A stretch of DNA of 45,238 nucleotides, taken from assembly GCA_050246115.1 (NCBI GenBank), contig JBFWWP010000040.1, positions 1 to 45,238 of the forward strand, read 5' to 3'. A program made the translations under genes and the position numbers. The stretch comes from JBFWWP01 sp050246115. Lineage in GTDB: Bacteria; Planctomycetota; UBA8108; UBA1146; JAJFFE01. The notes under the pieces were generated by a model that was not told the DNA's origin, ran no database searches, and worked only from the letters and a program-made list of their open reading frames with translations. Positions 26,296 through 34,285 of the stretch are shown in pieces. Positions within the stretch are counted from its first letter, which is position 1, and each line of letters opens with the position of its first letter.

Positions 26296-27725
26296 CGCCT
26301 CAACGCCGCAGCTGGACCGATGGCCCCTTGGGCCTCCTCTGTCTGCTCACGGTCGACGCCATCGCGTTGCTCGACGCCTGCGCACTGGGCTACTTGTGTC
26401 GCTTCGAGTGGGGGCTGCTGCTGCCGCCACTCGACCTGCGCGCTCCCCTCGAGGAGTACGTGAAGGCCTGGGCCTTGGCGGTGTACCTGCTGTTGCTCCT
26501 GTTCCACGCCTATGGCCTCTATGATCGTCAACGAGTGCGGGATCCTCTGGACTCGCTCCGACCGTTGCTGCAGGCCGCGACCTATGCGCTCATCTTGCTG
26601 CTCGCCCTCAGCTACTTCTATCGAGGTTTCAGCTACAGTCGCGTCGCGGTCTTGTACTCGTCGGGCTTTGCCGTGCTGTTGCTGGGCAGTTTCCGCATGG
26701 GGTGGGAGGCGTACCGCAACACCCAGCGCGCCAAGGGCGTGGGCGTGACTCCGGTGATTCTCGTCGGCAGTCGCTGTTTGCCGCGAGCCTTGGCACAGAG
26801 GATTGCCGAGACTCCATCGTATGGGTACCGCATCGTCGGGGCGGTGGATACCGTTGCGATCGAGCGTTCGGTGTTCCCCGAGGTTCCGACGGGTCTCCTG
26901 AGCGACCTACCGCGCCTACTCGAGTCGACCCGAGCTCGCGAAGTGCTCATCGGTCACCCGGCCCTCACGCTGCATCAGTTGCTCGACTTGATCGAAGTGT
27001 GCGAGTCTCGATCGCTACCGATTCGCATGGTGCCCGCCACATACGATCTGTTGATCGACGCGAACGACTTCCGCGAGGTGGGGGGCATCCCGCTGGTGAC
27101 CGTGAACGAGCGTCGCCCGCGGGTCGCCTATCGAGTGGCGAAACGAGCTCTCGACATCGGTGTGTCCTTCACGGCCCTGATCGTCTCGGCCCCGTTCCTC
27201 CTCGCCGTCGCGCTCGCGGTCCGGGCGACCTCGCCGGGCCCGGCCCTCTTCCGACAGCAGCGGGTGGGACGCGACGGGCGCGTCTTCTGGCTCTACAAGG
27301 TCCGCACCATGGTGCAAGGGGCCGAGGATCTGTTGCCGAGTTTGGTCAACCTCGACGCCCTGCCGGAGCCGGTCTTCAAGATCGACAACGACCCTCGGAT
27401 CACGCCCCTCGGCAAGATCCTTCGGCGCTTCAGCATCGACGAGGTCCCGCAGCTCTGGAATGTGCTCCGCGGCGACATGTCACTGGTTGGCCCCCGCCCC
27501 GAGGAAAGTGCCGTCGTCGCTCGCTACGACGTATGGCAACGTCGGCGGTTGAAGCTCACTCCCGGCATCACCGGCCTCCAGCAGATCCACTGCCGGGGAA
27601 CGAGGTCGCTGCAGCAGCGGCTCCGCTGGGACATCCTCTATCTACGCAAGGAGTCGATCCTGCTCGACCTCTGGATTCTGCTCCGCACGTTCCGCGTCGT
27701 GTGGCGCGGAGAGGGCAATCTGTGA
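26292..27725 (+). CDS. Polyprenyl-phosphate sugar-1-phosphate transferase (WcaJ/WbaP-type)
   Basis: A 477-residue initiating transferase that moves a sugar-1-phosphate from a nucleotide sugar to undecaprenyl phosphate, the first step of exopolysaccharide or O-antigen repeat synthesis. N-terminal part: four membrane segments (about 13-135) and a Rossmann-like domain (150-260). The catalytic domain (about 280-477) starts with the amphipathic re-entrant helix KRALDIGVSFTALIV and holds SPGPALFRQQRVG, LYKVRTM, the acidic pair in FSIDEVPQLWNVL, GDMSLVGPRPE and LTPGITGLQQ, all signature blocks. The length is normal. It overlaps the upstream gene by 4 nt (ATGA). It is the clearest evidence that the cluster makes a lipid-linked glycan. 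Confidence 0.93.
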   Translation: MTPQRRSWTDGPLGLLCLLTVDAIALLDACALGYLCRFEWGLLLPPLDLRAPLEEYVKAWALAVYLLLLLFHAYGLYDRQRVRDPLDSLRPLLQAATYALILLLALSYFYRGFSYSRVAVLYSSGFAVLLLGSFRMGWEAYRNTQRAKGVGVTPVILVGSRCLPRALAQRIAETPSYGYRIVGAVDTVAIERSVFPEVPTGLLSDLPRLLESTRAREVLIGHPALTLHQLLDLIEVCESRSLPIRMVPATYDLLIDANDFREVGGIPLVTVNERRPRVAYRVAKRALDIGVSFTALIVSAPFLLAVALAVRATSPGPALFRQQRVGRDGRVFWLYKVRTMVQGAEDLLPSLVNLDALPEPVFKIDNDPRITPLGKILRRFSIDEVPQLWNVLRGDMSLVGPRPEESAVVARYDVWQRRRLKLTPGITGLQQIHCRGTRSLQQRLRWDILYLRKESILLDLWILLRTFRVVWRGEGNL

Positions 27726-27860
27726 AGAGCATGGCGTGGGCACGATCATGGGCCGCGCCGGGCGCTCGCGCGCGCACGGAGAGTGGACGCCCCGGGCGGT
27801 GCTCGGCGTCGAATCGGTGACCGCCGCGTGCGCCGAGGTCTTCCGGAACGGACCGATGCT

Positions 27861-29969
27861 TTGAGCGAGCAGCCGGAGCGATTCGACCTCAGCCCTCGCT
27901 ACTTGGTGTACCTGCTCTTGCTCGTGGCGCTCGAGCTCTCCCTCACGTGGGGTATCCCGGACGCGGATCCACCGCTCGGATACGAACCCAACCCTGCGGT
28001 GCTCGAGCAGGGGTATCGCGACCTGCACGAGTCGCGCGGTGACGCGTCGCTGTCGACTTGCGAACTCGCGCCCGAGCCGACCGCGTCGAGTCTCGTCCAA
28101 CGTGCCCGCGGCGTGCTCTGCCAGTGGCCCAGGACTCGCATCCTGGAGGCGTTCGGAACGAGTGTCCCGGCGGCACGAGGCTTGGGCGCGTTGGGATCGA
28201 TCCTCTGCGTCGTGCTCGGTGCCGAAGTCGTGCGCCGCCGCTTCGGTGTGAAGCCGGCGCTGCTGGCGGCGCTGATCCTCGCCTCCCACCCCGCATGGCA
28301 TGCGATCGTCAGGTCGCCGACCGAAACACCTTGGGTCGCCTTCTGGCTGCTGCTCTCGTTCGCTGGGGTGACTTCGCGGTCGGTCCCTGTTTGGACCTCC
28401 GGAGCGTCGATCGGAGCCCTAGCCTGGCTGCTCCACCCGTCACTCCTGGTTCTCCTGCCCGCGTGGTTGATCGAGGTGGGGACGCGGCGCAGCGCCGCTG
28501 GGCCCGCCCCGGGGGGTGGCTGGCTCCTCGTCGTGATCAGTGGTGTGGCACTCGCGCTCGGCTACGGAGCAGGGCGATGCTGGGGGGGTATCCCATCGCT
28601 TGCGGACCTTCTCGAGTTCGAGCGGGCGAGCGGGTTCTTCACGGCCTATCCGTTCCTTCTCTCCTGGGCGTGGGTCGGAACACTGCTAGCCCTCGCCGCC
28701 ATCGCCACTCCCGATGCGGCCGCCGGGCCACAGAACCGATTCCGGCGATCGTTGCACGTGACGATCTGGTTGGGCCTGCCGGTGGTGGTGCTCGCGGGCG
28801 GCGGTACCGTCACCGCCCTCTCCGTGTTCGTGCCGCTGCTCGTGGTCGCAGTCGTCGCCACTGTGGCGCAGCTGACCGGCGCGTTGGCGGAAGTGCGACG
28901 CGGTAGTCCTGGGCAATGGGTCCTTTGGGTCGTCGCAGCGCTCCCCACGGCGTACGGCCTAGTACAGTTGCGCGTCGCGGCGGGCGCGACCGAAGTGCCC
29001 TACACGGCGGATGCAATCTTGGCCGCCGGTGGCGCTGTGTTGGTCCTCGCGGTTCTGCGTTCGAGTCCCACGCGCCGTCGCGTTCCCGTGCAGTGGAGCT
29101 TCGTGACTCTGATGTGGCTGGTCGCCGCCGCACCCCGAGACGTGGCCATGTTCGCGGTTGCGGACCAAAGTCTGCGCCGCGCGAACGCACAGCTCGCGGC
29201 TCTCGTGCTGCCGACCGCCCGCCTCGCGGGACCGAGCGCCCATGCGCTGGCCGTCGAGAACGGGCTGACGGTGTGCGTACTCCCGCACGAAGGGGTGGAC
29301 CTGCGTGATCACGTCGAGCGCCACGGCGTCACTCACTTACTCTTGGATCACCCGCGCTGGGACATGACGCAGCCGCGAGCGCTACTGGCGACCGGCCTGC
29401 ATCTCGAGTCGATCGAAACGCTGGGAGTCCGGGGACGCCCGATCCACCTGTATCGCGTCGACCGGGAGGCACGGCGAAGTGCTTTCGAGACCGCAATCCT
29501 CGCTCGCCAGCGACAGCTGCGAACCCAGGCGGAGTCGTGGTTCTTGCTCGTCGCCACACGCTGGCCCGCGCACGCTCCGTCCTGGGTGCAACTCTCGCAG
29601 CTCGCGCTCGAGGGCTGCGCGCAGGATCGCTTGCGCGCGCGGGTGGCCCTCGCCCTGTCGGTGACTCCAAGCGCGATCGGCTGCCTCGGTCAGCTCGTTC
29701 ACGCCGCCGCGGCGTGGAAGCGCCATGAGATCGGACGCGAGTACGCTCGCGAGTGTCTGAGCCAGGCGATGCGGGCCGATCCACGGTCGGTGTCGGGGCT
29801 GATGGGACTCTACGATTGGTACGACCACGAGGGCTACGAGCGCGAGGCGCTTTATTACCTGCGTCTCGCCGTGGCTTCCGAACCGGGCAACGAGGTACTG
29901 CGGACGCTCCTTGCGCGGCGCGAGGAACGAGCCCTCCCGTTTCCGTCCGAGATGCGGCCGAGTCGGTAG
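27861..29969 (+). CDS. GT-C-like membrane protein with helical-repeat C-terminus
   Basis: A 702-residue membrane protein. About ten hydrophobic segments run from residue 14 to about 430, with features of the GT-C/dolichyl-phosphate mannosyltransferase-like group (SHPAWHAIVRSPTETPWVAFWLL). A soluble domain (about 455-540) is followed by a helical C-terminus (about 545-690) that looks like TPR repeats (ESWFLLVATRWPAHAPSWVQL; YYLRLAVASEPGNE). The start is uncertain: no ATG is near, the frame is open back to a GTG at 27783, but the stretch before 27861 is Arg-rich and not protein-like, so the TTG at 27861 is preferred. That TTG overlaps the stop of a 37-codon frame (TTGA). It is the last gene of the glycan cluster. 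Confidence 0.72.
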   Translation: MSEQPERFDLSPRYLVYLLLLVALELSLTWGIPDADPPLGYEPNPAVLEQGYRDLHESRGDASLSTCELAPEPTASSLVQRARGVLCQWPRTRILEAFGTSVPAARGLGALGSILCVVLGAEVVRRRFGVKPALLAALILASHPAWHAIVRSPTETPWVAFWLLLSFAGVTSRSVPVWTSGASIGALAWLLHPSLLVLLPAWLIEVGTRRSAAGPAPGGGWLLVVISGVALALGYGAGRCWGGIPSLADLLEFERASGFFTAYPFLLSWAWVGTLLALAAIATPDAAAGPQNRFRRSLHVTIWLGLPVVVLAGGGTVTALSVFVPLLVVAVVATVAQLTGALAEVRRGSPGQWVLWVVAALPTAYGLVQLRVAAGATEVPYTADAILAAGGAVLVLAVLRSSPTRRRVPVQWSFVTLMWLVAAAPRDVAMFAVADQSLRRANAQLAALVLPTARLAGPSAHALAVENGLTVCVLPHEGVDLRDHVERHGVTHLLLDHPRWDMTQPRALLATGLHLESIETLGVRGRPIHLYRVDREARRSAFETAILARQRQLRTQAESWFLLVATRWPAHAPSWVQLSQLALEGCAQDRLRARVALALSVTPSAIGCLGQLVHAAAAWKRHEIGREYARECLSQAMRADPRSVSGLMGLYDWYDHEGYEREALYYLRLAVASEPGNEVLRTLLARREERALPFPSEMRPSR

Positions 29970-29972
29970 CGA

Positions 29973-30001
29973 TTGAATCTCGGTCAGCGATGTGCTAATC
30001 G
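29973..30001 (+). promoter_or_regulatory. Candidate promoter giving a leaderless ABC-exporter mRNA
   Basis: TTGAAT (29973-29978), a 17-nt spacer and TAATCG (29996-30001). The ATG of the ABC gene begins at 30008, 6 nt after the -10, where transcription itself would start. No ribosome binding site lies between. Confidence 0.5.
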
Positions 30002-30007
30002 GCCCCA

Positions 30008-30970
30008 ATGCCCGAGTTCGCCATCGAAACTCACGCCCTCACTCGCACTTTTGACGCCAAGGCGACCGGCTCCGAGCCGGTGCGCGCGTTGCGAGGGTTG
30101 ACGCTGCAGATTCCACGCGGCGAAATCTTCGGGCTCATCGGACCCAACGGCGCCGGCAAGACTACCCTCATGCGCATCCTCGCCACGCTCGAGGAGCCGG
30201 ACCACGGTTGGGCACGCGTGGCGGGTCATGACTGCTCCGAGCAACGCATCGAAGTTTGTCGTCGGGTCGGCTTCATGCCCGAGCTCTTCTCCCTGTACGA
30301 AGACCTCAAGGTTTGGGAGTACTTGGAGTTCTTCGCCGGGGCGTACGAGGTGCCGCCCGCCGAGATCGCCAAGACCGTCGACGCGGTCATCGAGCTGACG
30401 GACCTCGGGGTGCGTCGGGACTCTTTCGCCGGCACGTTGTCGAAAGGGATGCGCCAACGTCTGTTGCTGGCCAAGACCCTGATCCACGATCCAGAAGTTC
30501 TCATTCTCGACGAACCGACCTCGGGAATGGACCCGCAGGCTCGCATCGAGTTCCGCAACCTCATCCGCACGCTCGGGAAGATGGGCAAGACGATCATCAT
30601 TTCGAGCCACATCCTCAGCGACCTCTCGGAGTACTGTACATCGGTGGCCATCCTGGAGCAGGGAGATGTACGAGCGCATGGAACCATCGCCGAGTTGCAG
30701 ACGAAGCTCCAGGTGCGGGCTCAGTTCGACCTGACCTATATCGCCACCGGAACCGATGCCAAGGTCGTGCTCGGTCGTCGAGACGGCGTTCGCGGACTCC
30801 GACGGCGCGACGACGGGGTTTCGTTCGAGCTCGACGATGCCAGCCCTGAGGCCAGGGCCGCGCTGTTGGCCGATCTCATCGCCGCCGGAGTTCGTGTCAC
30901 CGCATTTCAGGAGCGCGGGAACGACCTCGAAGACATTTTCCTGCAGGTGGGAGCGACGCGAGTGCAATGA
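30008..30970 (+). CDS. ABC transporter ATP-binding subunit (ABC-2 exporter type)
   Basis: A 320-residue ATPase energising the permease encoded directly after it. Walker A is GPNGAGKTT, the signature is LSKGMRQRL, Walker B is VLILDEPTSGMDP and the switch His is in ISSHILSD. The Q-loop position reads FMPELFSLYEDLKVWEYL, with Glu where Gln is usual; this FMPE/YMPD form occurs in some ABC-2 exporters and need not be a defect. The C-terminal 90 residues form an accessory domain. It overlaps the permease by 4 nt. There is no ribosome binding site before the ATG at 30008, which lies just behind a -10-like hexamer. Cargo is unknown; the adjacent glycan genes make a polymer or lipid plausible but not shown. 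Confidence 0.92.
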   Translation: MPEFAIETHALTRTFDAKATGSEPVRALRGLTLQIPRGEIFGLIGPNGAGKTTLMRILATLEEPDHGWARVAGHDCSEQRIEVCRRVGFMPELFSLYEDLKVWEYLEFFAGAYEVPPAEIAKTVDAVIELTDLGVRRDSFAGTLSKGMRQRLLLAKTLIHDPEVLILDEPTSGMDPQARIEFRNLIRTLGKMGKTIIISSHILSDLSEYCTSVAILEQGDVRAHGTIAELQTKLQVRAQFDLTYIATGTDAKVVLGRRDGVRGLRRRDDGVSFELDDASPEARAALLADLIAAGVRVTAFQERGNDLEDIFLQVGATRVQ

Positions 30971-32568
30971 CCAAGGTCCCTGCGATCATCCACAACCCGC
31001 TCGTCGTTCGTGCCTTCCGCGTTGGCTTCCGGTCGGGCCCCCAGTCGATCCGACTGGGGATTTGGCTCCTCGTGCTCGTAGCGATCGTTCTGGGTAGCTT
31101 GGCGCTGCGGTACTTCGTCCCCGAAGTCGACAACGCGGTCCTCGGCGAGATCCTGGCGCTGGCGACGATCTTCTACAGCGCGGCAGCCTTTCTGCTGGGT
31201 GGCTTGCAGCGCATGCTCAAGAGTTTCAGCTACGAACGCGAGCGAGGAACCTACGAGTTCCTCCACCTCTCGACGCTGCGGCCGAGTGCCTTGGTCGGCG
31301 GGTTCCTCTGGGCCGGGCAACTCCCCGGGTACCTGCTTCTGGGTGCGAGCCTCCCGGTCCTGGCGGTCGGTGTGGGTTTCGCAGGGCTCAGTTACTGGGC
31401 CATCGGCATGCTGCTTGGCCTGCTCGTGTTCTACGTGTTGTTCGTCAGCCTCGCGTTCCTCAACCTCGGCTTTTGGTTGAAGAAGGCCGCCGACATTCGC
31501 GGATCACTGTTTGTCGGCATCGGTATTGTTGGGTCCGTGGCATCCGCATTCTCGTCGACTGGCGGGGTCTGGCGACCACTCGGCATCCTCGCGGGGTATC
31601 CAGTGTTGAGCTCTGCGTGGAAGCGAGCTCAGCCCGCGGCCGCGGGCGCCTCGAGCTGGAGCGCCGGGTTCGACCTGCGGTTCTTCGAATGGACCCTGCC
31701 GATCGAGGGGCTCGCAGTGGCCTTCCTGGCACCGATCGGCTGGCTGCTGTTCGTGTCGCTTCTGCGGTGTGTTCGCGATCGCGGACGCAAACCGATCAGC
31801 GATCGTGGCGTCTTGTTCCTGGTCACGTGGGTGCTGCTGTTCTTGGTGGGATTCCTGTGGGGGGCGGGGTTGAACTCGGGCAGTGCACTCCTCGTGATGA
31901 CTGCGGTGACCCTCGCGCTGACCCAGCTCACGGCAGTTACGTCGATGCGAACCGCGCGTGCTCTGCGGCAGCGGCTCACGCGCGCCGGCCGCGTCGGGCG
32001 CGAGGTCCTGCTCGGGCAGGACGCCCCGCCGTACTTGTTGGCCCTCGCGATCGCTGTTTGCTTTACGTTGTTCGCGGGAGCATGGATCGCAGTCGCGACC
32101 CAAGAACTCCCTGGAGGGTCGGCACCGTCGCGGTTGCCTTGCCCCCCGTGGCCGGCAGCGCTCGTGCTGTTGGCGCCCCTGGGGCTGATCGTGTTCTTGC
32201 GGCAGTACCTCGAGTTCTTGGGCTCCCCGATTCTCAAGCGGGTGAGTGCAATCGTCACTGCCGCGCTGTTGTGGTGGGGACCGTTCGTGGCGCACCTCAT
32301 GCTCCACGCGAACGGGTCCGTCCCTCGCGGAGAGACCCAAGACGCGGCGCTGACGGCGCTCTACTGGCTGACGCTCGCGAGTCCGCTCTCCCAGATTCAC
32401 GCTTGGTCTGGATTCGCTGGGCCGATCGCCGGGCTCGACGAGGTCGTCATCGGCCTGTTCCAGGCCCTCTACCTCGCGCTGTTCGTAACGCTGATTCTCG
32501 GTGCCCGCGTTCAGGTGCGCAGGCTCGCTCGCGAGGCCCGAGAAGTGCCCAGGCCGTCGTCGGCGTGA
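30967..32568 (+). CDS. ABC-2-type transporter permease
   Basis: A 533-residue membrane protein with about twelve hydrophobic segments, cotranslated with the ATPase (ATGA overlap). A cytoplasmic loop after the second segment has SYERERGTYEFLHLSTLRPSAL, the pattern of ABC-2 permeases in which this stretch touches the ATPase. A single chain of this length could supply both halves of the channel or dimerise. A polar region around residues 335-355 (ALRQRLTRAGRVGREVLLG) separates two membrane blocks. It ends 51 nt from the convergent DUF1704 gene. Confidence 0.87.
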   Translation: MTKVPAIIHNPLVVRAFRVGFRSGPQSIRLGIWLLVLVAIVLGSLALRYFVPEVDNAVLGEILALATIFYSAAAFLLGGLQRMLKSFSYERERGTYEFLHLSTLRPSALVGGFLWAGQLPGYLLLGASLPVLAVGVGFAGLSYWAIGMLLGLLVFYVLFVSLAFLNLGFWLKKAADIRGSLFVGIGIVGSVASAFSSTGGVWRPLGILAGYPVLSSAWKRAQPAAAGASSWSAGFDLRFFEWTLPIEGLAVAFLAPIGWLLFVSLLRCVRDRGRKPISDRGVLFLVTWVLLFLVGFLWGAGLNSGSALLVMTAVTLALTQLTAVTSMRTARALRQRLTRAGRVGREVLLGQDAPPYLLALAIAVCFTLFAGAWIAVATQELPGGSAPSRLPCPPWPAALVLLAPLGLIVFLRQYLEFLGSPILKRVSAIVTAALLWWGPFVAHLMLHANGSVPRGETQDAALTALYWLTLASPLSQIHAWSGFAGPIAGLDEVVIGLFQALYLALFVTLILGARVQVRRLAREAREVPRPSSA

Positions 32569-32574
32569 AGACGA

Positions 32575-32590
32575 GCCGCGTCCGAGCGGC
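32575..32590. terminator. Possible hairpin between convergent genes
   Basis: GCCGC (32575-32579) and GCGGC (32586-32590) with a six-base loop, 6 nt after the permease stop and 30 nt beyond the end of the opposing gene. There is no T-run. Confidence 0.25.
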
Positions 32591-32619
32591 ACGCACTCCC
32601 CGTGTCTCGAGAGCCCGTG

Positions 32620-33990
32620 CTACTTGGCGAAGCCGTCGAGCGTGAAACCGGACAGGTCTACGTCTTGGGCGAGGTTGGAGTAGAGCAGAAACGCCGACAG
32701 GCAGCGGTGATTTCGCACCCAATCTGGCTGTAGTGCGGGAGGCTGCACGAAGCCCGCTCGGAAGAACGGCGCGAGCGCCAGGACGTCGCCGAGCGTGAGC
32801 CGACCCGCGAACAGGTACGGGATCAAGTCCCCCCGGTTCTCCTGAATGACCGTGCGCAGGAAGTAGTGCACGGAGAGCAACCCCGCGAGATAGACCGTGT
32901 CCTTCAGGAACGCCTGACCTCCGTGGACGCTGCCACCGCGGAACACCCGAGCCGTCGACAAGAACGACTCGGACTCGGAGTGCCCAGACTCCAAGAAGAA
33001 CCGGAACACCTCGATGAAGTTCGCGCCGTCGAGCGCGAGCTGGAGCGCTTGCACCCGGAGCGCAATCCGCCGCAGCCGGTTCAGGTCCATGGTGTTGGTG
33101 ATGAGTTCGGCGAAGGTGGCGATGCCCTCCTGCGTCAGGGTCGTACGCGGGGCACCTAGGCCCAGGCTCCGTAGGTAAGGCTGGCGCCGGCCGTTTGCCA
33201 TCGTGACGGTGTGTACGAGTAGCTCGTGCTCGAGCAGTTGCGGGGTGTCGAGAACGGTGTAACACGTGGCCCCGCGGATCCGAATGCGACTCGCGCCCGC
33301 TGCTGCCTTGGAGACGAGCTGAGGGTCGAGTTCGATGCGAACTTGACCGACGCCGAAGATCTGGTCCGCACGCGCTTGCAGGGTTCGCTGCACGGTCGCG
33401 GGCAGAATGCAGTAGTCGTTCTCGGAGACCGCCGGCTCGCGCACGTCGGCGGTTCGTTCCAGGATTCGGTTGGCCACGTCCAGGTGGCTCCGCGGGCTGC
33501 TCGCAACGCGATCGCTCGGCCGTGCGTAGAGATGGGCTGAGAGCTCCGTGAAGGCGGGTGATCCGACGCTCTCGAGCATCGTCGCCGCCAGTTCATAGCT
33601 CTTGGCCGTGGCCCGAATGTAGGCGGCGACCGGATGGTCCGCAGCCGCCTGTAGGCGTATCTGACGGAGTCGCTCTCGCTTTTCGCCGACGTCGATCTTG
33701 GGATACTGGATCTGAGGAAGGCGTGGATTGCCGCGGCGCCAACCGTCGAGGAAGTCGTCGGCGGTCTTGGCCGGCCAGGTCAGGCGCCCGAGCACTTTGA
33801 TGGACTTCGCGACTTCGACGAGTTGGGCGTCCAGGGCTACCCAAGGCGCAAGTTCGGCGGCGACCGCGGAATCGATCGGTGGGGCGTGGACCGAAGGCTC
33901 GGAGTCGATCGCCAACGCGAGCACCTTCTTCTTCTCGAGCCCGGGGGCTCTCGCAAAGTCCCCTCGTGGCTGCGGCGCAGACGCATCCAT
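32620..33990 (-). CDS. DUF1704 / QEGLA-motif protein, putative metallopeptidase
   Basis: A 456-residue protein of the DUF1704 family, named in bacteria for a QEGLA motif. Seen: HELLVH with His255, Glu256 and His260, which fits an HExxxH zinc site, and the family motif as LTQEGIATFAE about 30 residues later, whose Glu could be the third ligand. DUF1704 is the domain of the eukaryotic tubulin carboxypeptidase MATCAP, so peptidase activity is a reasonable inference; the bacterial substrate is unknown. There is no signal peptide and no membrane segment. The ATG at 33990 has no clear ribosome binding site. It lies 295 nt downstream of the Ser/Thr kinase gene on the same strand and may share its transcript. 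Confidence 0.85.
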   Translation of the reverse strand: MDASAPQPRGDFARAPGLEKKKVLALAIDSEPSVHAPPIDSAVAAELAPWVALDAQLVEVAKSIKVLGRLTWPAKTADDFLDGWRRGNPRLPQIQYPKIDVGEKRERLRQIRLQAAADHPVAAYIRATAKSYELAATMLESVGSPAFTELSAHLYARPSDRVASSPRSHLDVANRILERTADVREPAVSENDYCILPATVQRTLQARADQIFGVGQVRIELDPQLVSKAAAGASRIRIRGATCYTVLDTPQLLEHELLVHTVTMANGRRQPYLRSLGLGAPRTTLTQEGIATFAELITNTMDLNRLRRIALRVQALQLALDGANFIEVFRFFLESGHSESESFLSTARVFRGGSVHGGQAFLKDTVYLAGLLSVHYFLRTVIQENRGDLIPYLFAGRLTLGDVLALAPFFRAGFVQPPALQPDWVRNHRCLSAFLLYSNLAQDVDLSGFTLDGFAK

Positions 33991-34285
33991 TCAAGCGCAA
34001 ACGCAGGCCCGAACCGGAGGGGCTCGTGGATGCGTTCGATCGGGGGCTAAGGGTCTAAAGCGATAAGCTGCCCCCGGAACCGGCTCGCGTCCTGACGGGG
34101 CACCGAACGGCCGCTCGCCGCGACCCCCTGCGAGCGACTGTTCCACGATCTTCGGTCGTTGGCAACCGAATCGCGACCGCTCGATCGTCTGGATGAAATC
34201 TCGCACGTCCAGCCGACGTCGGCAACCCGCCGGGGGCTCGGGGACGCCCTCCGGCCTTACCGCGAGCGGAGCGGGCCTGTGCCGA

